Positions 6,896 to 7,774 of a DNA stretch of 7,774 nt are shown piece by piece. Origin of the DNA: Caryophanales bacterium UBA1709 (GTDB lineage: Bacteria > Bacillota_I > Bacilli_A > RFN20 > UBA1709); contig DCJD01000003.1 of assembly GCA_002317215.1 (NCBI GenBank), positions 1 to 7,774 of the forward strand, read 5' to 3'. Position 1 is the first letter of the stretch, and the number at the start of each line of letters is the position of its first letter. The translations under genes and the position numbers were made by a program. Below the pieces are notes generated by a model. The model was not told where the DNA came from, made no database searches, and worked only from the letters and a program-made list of their open reading frames with translations.

Positions 6896-6901
6896 TATAA
6901 A
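6896..6901 (+). promoter_or_regulatory. Candidate -10 (TATAAA) for the VTC-like gene
   Basis: TATAAA at 6896-6901 would start transcription near 6908, leaving about 19 nt before the ATG at 6927 and keeping the ribosome site GAGGT (6916-6920). The right operator arm ends 3 bp before this -10 and covers the -35 spacer. TAATAT at 6904-6909 is another option, but its transcript would start in the ribosome site. Confidence 0.4.
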
Positions 6902-6926
6902 TGTAATATAGAAGCGAGGTAAGAAT

Positions 6927-7586
6927 ATGGATAAATATTATTATGAAGATAAATATGTTATAGATGAATTAACTCGAATTAAGCTTCAAAACTCATTTAA
7001 GAAGGTTCTTAAACTAGATGAATTATGCTTATATAAAAATCCTTTCAGATTAGAGAACATATATTATACTGATATATTCTCTAATTCTATGCTTATTAAA
7101 ACCACAAAACTTTCAAATAAACAAACATTCGTCTTTTATATTGATCGAAAAGATGATTCTTCTAAAGTAACATCCTCAAGTATTGAATTATCTAATGAGG
7201 AATTTAATCTTTGGGTATTTAAACACTTCTTACCTTATCGTTTAGATAATACTTATATAAATCATATTAATAATATGATTAGTAACTTAAATTTAAAACC
7301 ATATATCTATACTAGTTTTGAAAGATTATCTTACTATTCTAAAGAAGATAGTAATATTAGTGTTTATATAGATAGTAATGTTAGATATAAAGATGATGAT
7401 TTTAAATTTAATCAATATGGTGGCAAATTACTTATCCCATTAGATAAACATATATTAACTATTAGATATAATTCTTCTATCCCTTCATATATCAAAGAGA
7501 TATTAGAAGAATCTAATACAACTAGAATTAATAATGACTCTAATCCGCAAATTATACCATCCATGGTAGAGTTTGCATTCGTATAA
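6927..7586 (+). CDS. VTC-domain (polyphosphate-polymerase-like) protein, apparently degenerate
   Basis: I assign this 219-residue soluble protein to the VTC/triphosphate-tunnel group by pattern, from memory rather than alignment. YYEDKYVID (5-13) resembles the opening RxEyKY strand, with E7 and K9. RLENIYYTD (41-49) resembles IRSIYFDT. LKPYIYTSFERLSYYS (123-138) with R133, then VYIDSNVRYKDDD (146-158) with R153, resemble the P..YER and D.nIRYR motifs. HILTIRYNSSIPSYIKEIL (175-193) resembles the closing LEIKY...LP strand and helix. Active members make polyphosphate from ATP in a basic tunnel. Here the LEIKY glutamate and lysine are T178 and R180, and the usual R-x-R strand near 57-62 is absent, so catalysis is doubtful. 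ATG 6927 has GAGGT 6 nt upstream. The gene is divergent from the two-component operon and shares its repeat-bearing control region. It has no signal peptide or membrane segment. Confidence 0.65.
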   Translation: MDKYYYEDKYVIDELTRIKLQNSFKKVLKLDELCLYKNPFRLENIYYTDIFSNSMLIKTTKLSNKQTFVFYIDRKDDSSKVTSSSIELSNEEFNLWVFKHFLPYRLDNTYINHINNMISNLNLKPYIYTSFERLSYYSKEDSNISVYIDSNVRYKDDDFKFNQYGGKLLIPLDKHILTIRYNSSIPSYIKEILEESNTTRINNDSNPQIIPSMVEFAFV

Positions 7587-7593
7587 TTCTCCT

Positions 7594-7688
7594 TTCGCCT
7601 ATACGACTTTGAAATACCCCTTATTTACTTATTCCTCTTTTCAAAGTTTATATAGGTCGCGTTAGAAATAAAATTCTAACGCTTTTTT
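7594..7688 (+). ncRNA. Candidate structured small RNA or leader aptamer
   Basis: After the VTC-like gene a long hairpin can be folded. Its outer stem is 7597-7603 with 7651-7657 (GCCTATA/TATAGGT, one G-U), its inner stem CTTTGAAA (7607-7614) with TTTCAAAG (7639-7646), with an internal loop and a 24-nt pyrimidine-rich apical loop. A separate terminator hairpin follows 1 nt later. A perfect TATAAT at 7582-7587, spanning the upstream stop codon, would start an RNA near 7594 of about 95 nt, although no good -35 is visible. It could equally be the 3' UTR of the VTC-like gene or an aptamer controlling the next gene. I recognise no known riboswitch, T-box or RNA class in it. Confidence 0.4.
7659..7688 (+). 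terminator. Intrinsic terminator downstream of the VTC-like gene
   Basis: GCGTTAGAA (7659-7667) and TTCTAACGC (7674-7682) form a perfect 9-bp stem with a 6-nt loop, followed by six T residues (7683-7688). It faces the + direction and separates the VTC-like gene and the structured RNA from the gene starting at 7740. Confidence 0.94.
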
Positions 7689-7701
7689 CTTTATCTTGTA
7701 T

Positions 7702-7707
7702 TATAAT
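7702..7707 (+). promoter_or_regulatory. Candidate -10 (TATAAT) for the gene at 7740
   Basis: A perfect TATAAT lies 32 nt before the ATG, giving a leader of about 26 nt that contains the ribosome site. The -35 position (about 7679-7684) falls within the preceding terminator and is a poor match. Confidence 0.5.
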
Positions 7708-7739
7708 TATATATTCTAAAGATAAAGGAGAATGAAAAT

Positions 7740-7774
7740 ATGATTTATCAAGATATTAAAGAACTAATAGAAAG
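7740..7774 (+). CDS. Start of an unidentified protein gene, truncated by window end
   Basis: Only the first 11 codons are visible (MIYQDIKELIE). The gene start is well supported: AAAGGAG at 7724-7730 lies 9 nt before ATG 7740, a consensus -10 is at 7702-7707, and a terminator for the previous unit lies upstream. The N-terminus looks like an amphipathic helix. Too little sequence is present to name a family. Confidence 0.75.
   Translation, partial: MIYQDIKELIE

Noticed and set aside
919..7586. Mycoplasma-type genetic code (TGA as Trp)
   Set aside because: No gene here ends in TGA, but tryptophan is encoded by TGG and frames remain full length with TGA as stop. Eight genes are too few for the missing TGA stops to mean more.
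7597..7688. T-box or known riboswitch before the gene at 7740
   Set aside because: No GGTGG-type T-box sequence, preQ1, purine, THF, fluoride or other consensus I know is present, so it is kept only as an unassigned structured candidate.

Overview
The window comes from a very AT-rich, low-GC Gram-positive bacterium. The 23S/5S rRNA type, the strong AGGAGG-like ribosome sites, the intrinsic terminators and the protein families point to Bacilli-related lineages such as the RF39/Erysipelotrichales/Acholeplasmatales neighbourhood. This placement is an inference from composition and family resemblance; no search was run. Tryptophan is read from TGG, all reading frames stay open with TGA counted as stop, and the eight complete genes end in TAA (6) or TAG (2). 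The genetic code therefore looks standard.

Region 1 (1-879) is the end of an rRNA operon. It holds the 3' part of 23S rRNA with the peptidyl-transferase and sarcin-ricin regions, a spacer of about 100 nt with a processing-type hairpin, and a 5S gene that runs straight into a seven-T tract. Region 2 (919-4089, +) has a GNAT-like acetyltransferase, then a compact cluster: a CPBP (CAAX-type) membrane protease with an unusual C-terminal extension, a glycerophosphodiester phosphodiesterase that overlaps it by 26 nt, and thioredoxin 4 nt later. Region 3 (4093-4260) is a single tRNA-Gly(GCC) with its own consensus promoter and a strong terminator.

Region 4 (4314-4946, +) is a six-pass membrane protein resembling the Pr6Pr/FAR-17a group. 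It converges on a two-component system on the minus strand (response regulator 6818-6150, histidine kinase 6148-4961), with a shared bidirectional terminator inside both gene ends. Region 5 (6819-7774) starts with a 108-bp divergent promoter region carrying two copies of the palindrome TTTAACTTAAA, 31 bp apart within a larger inverted repeat. Next comes a divergent VTC-domain (polyphosphate-polymerase-like) protein, then a structured non-coding stretch that ends in a terminator, and the first 11 codons of another gene.

The most interesting unit is the two-component system plus the VTC-like gene. They are divergently transcribed around one symmetric operator-like element, and the VTC protein seems to have lost key catalytic positions. 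This suggests co-regulation and possibly a binding or sensing role rather than synthesis. The structured stretch at 7594-7688 is a candidate small RNA or leader aptamer that I could not match to a known class.
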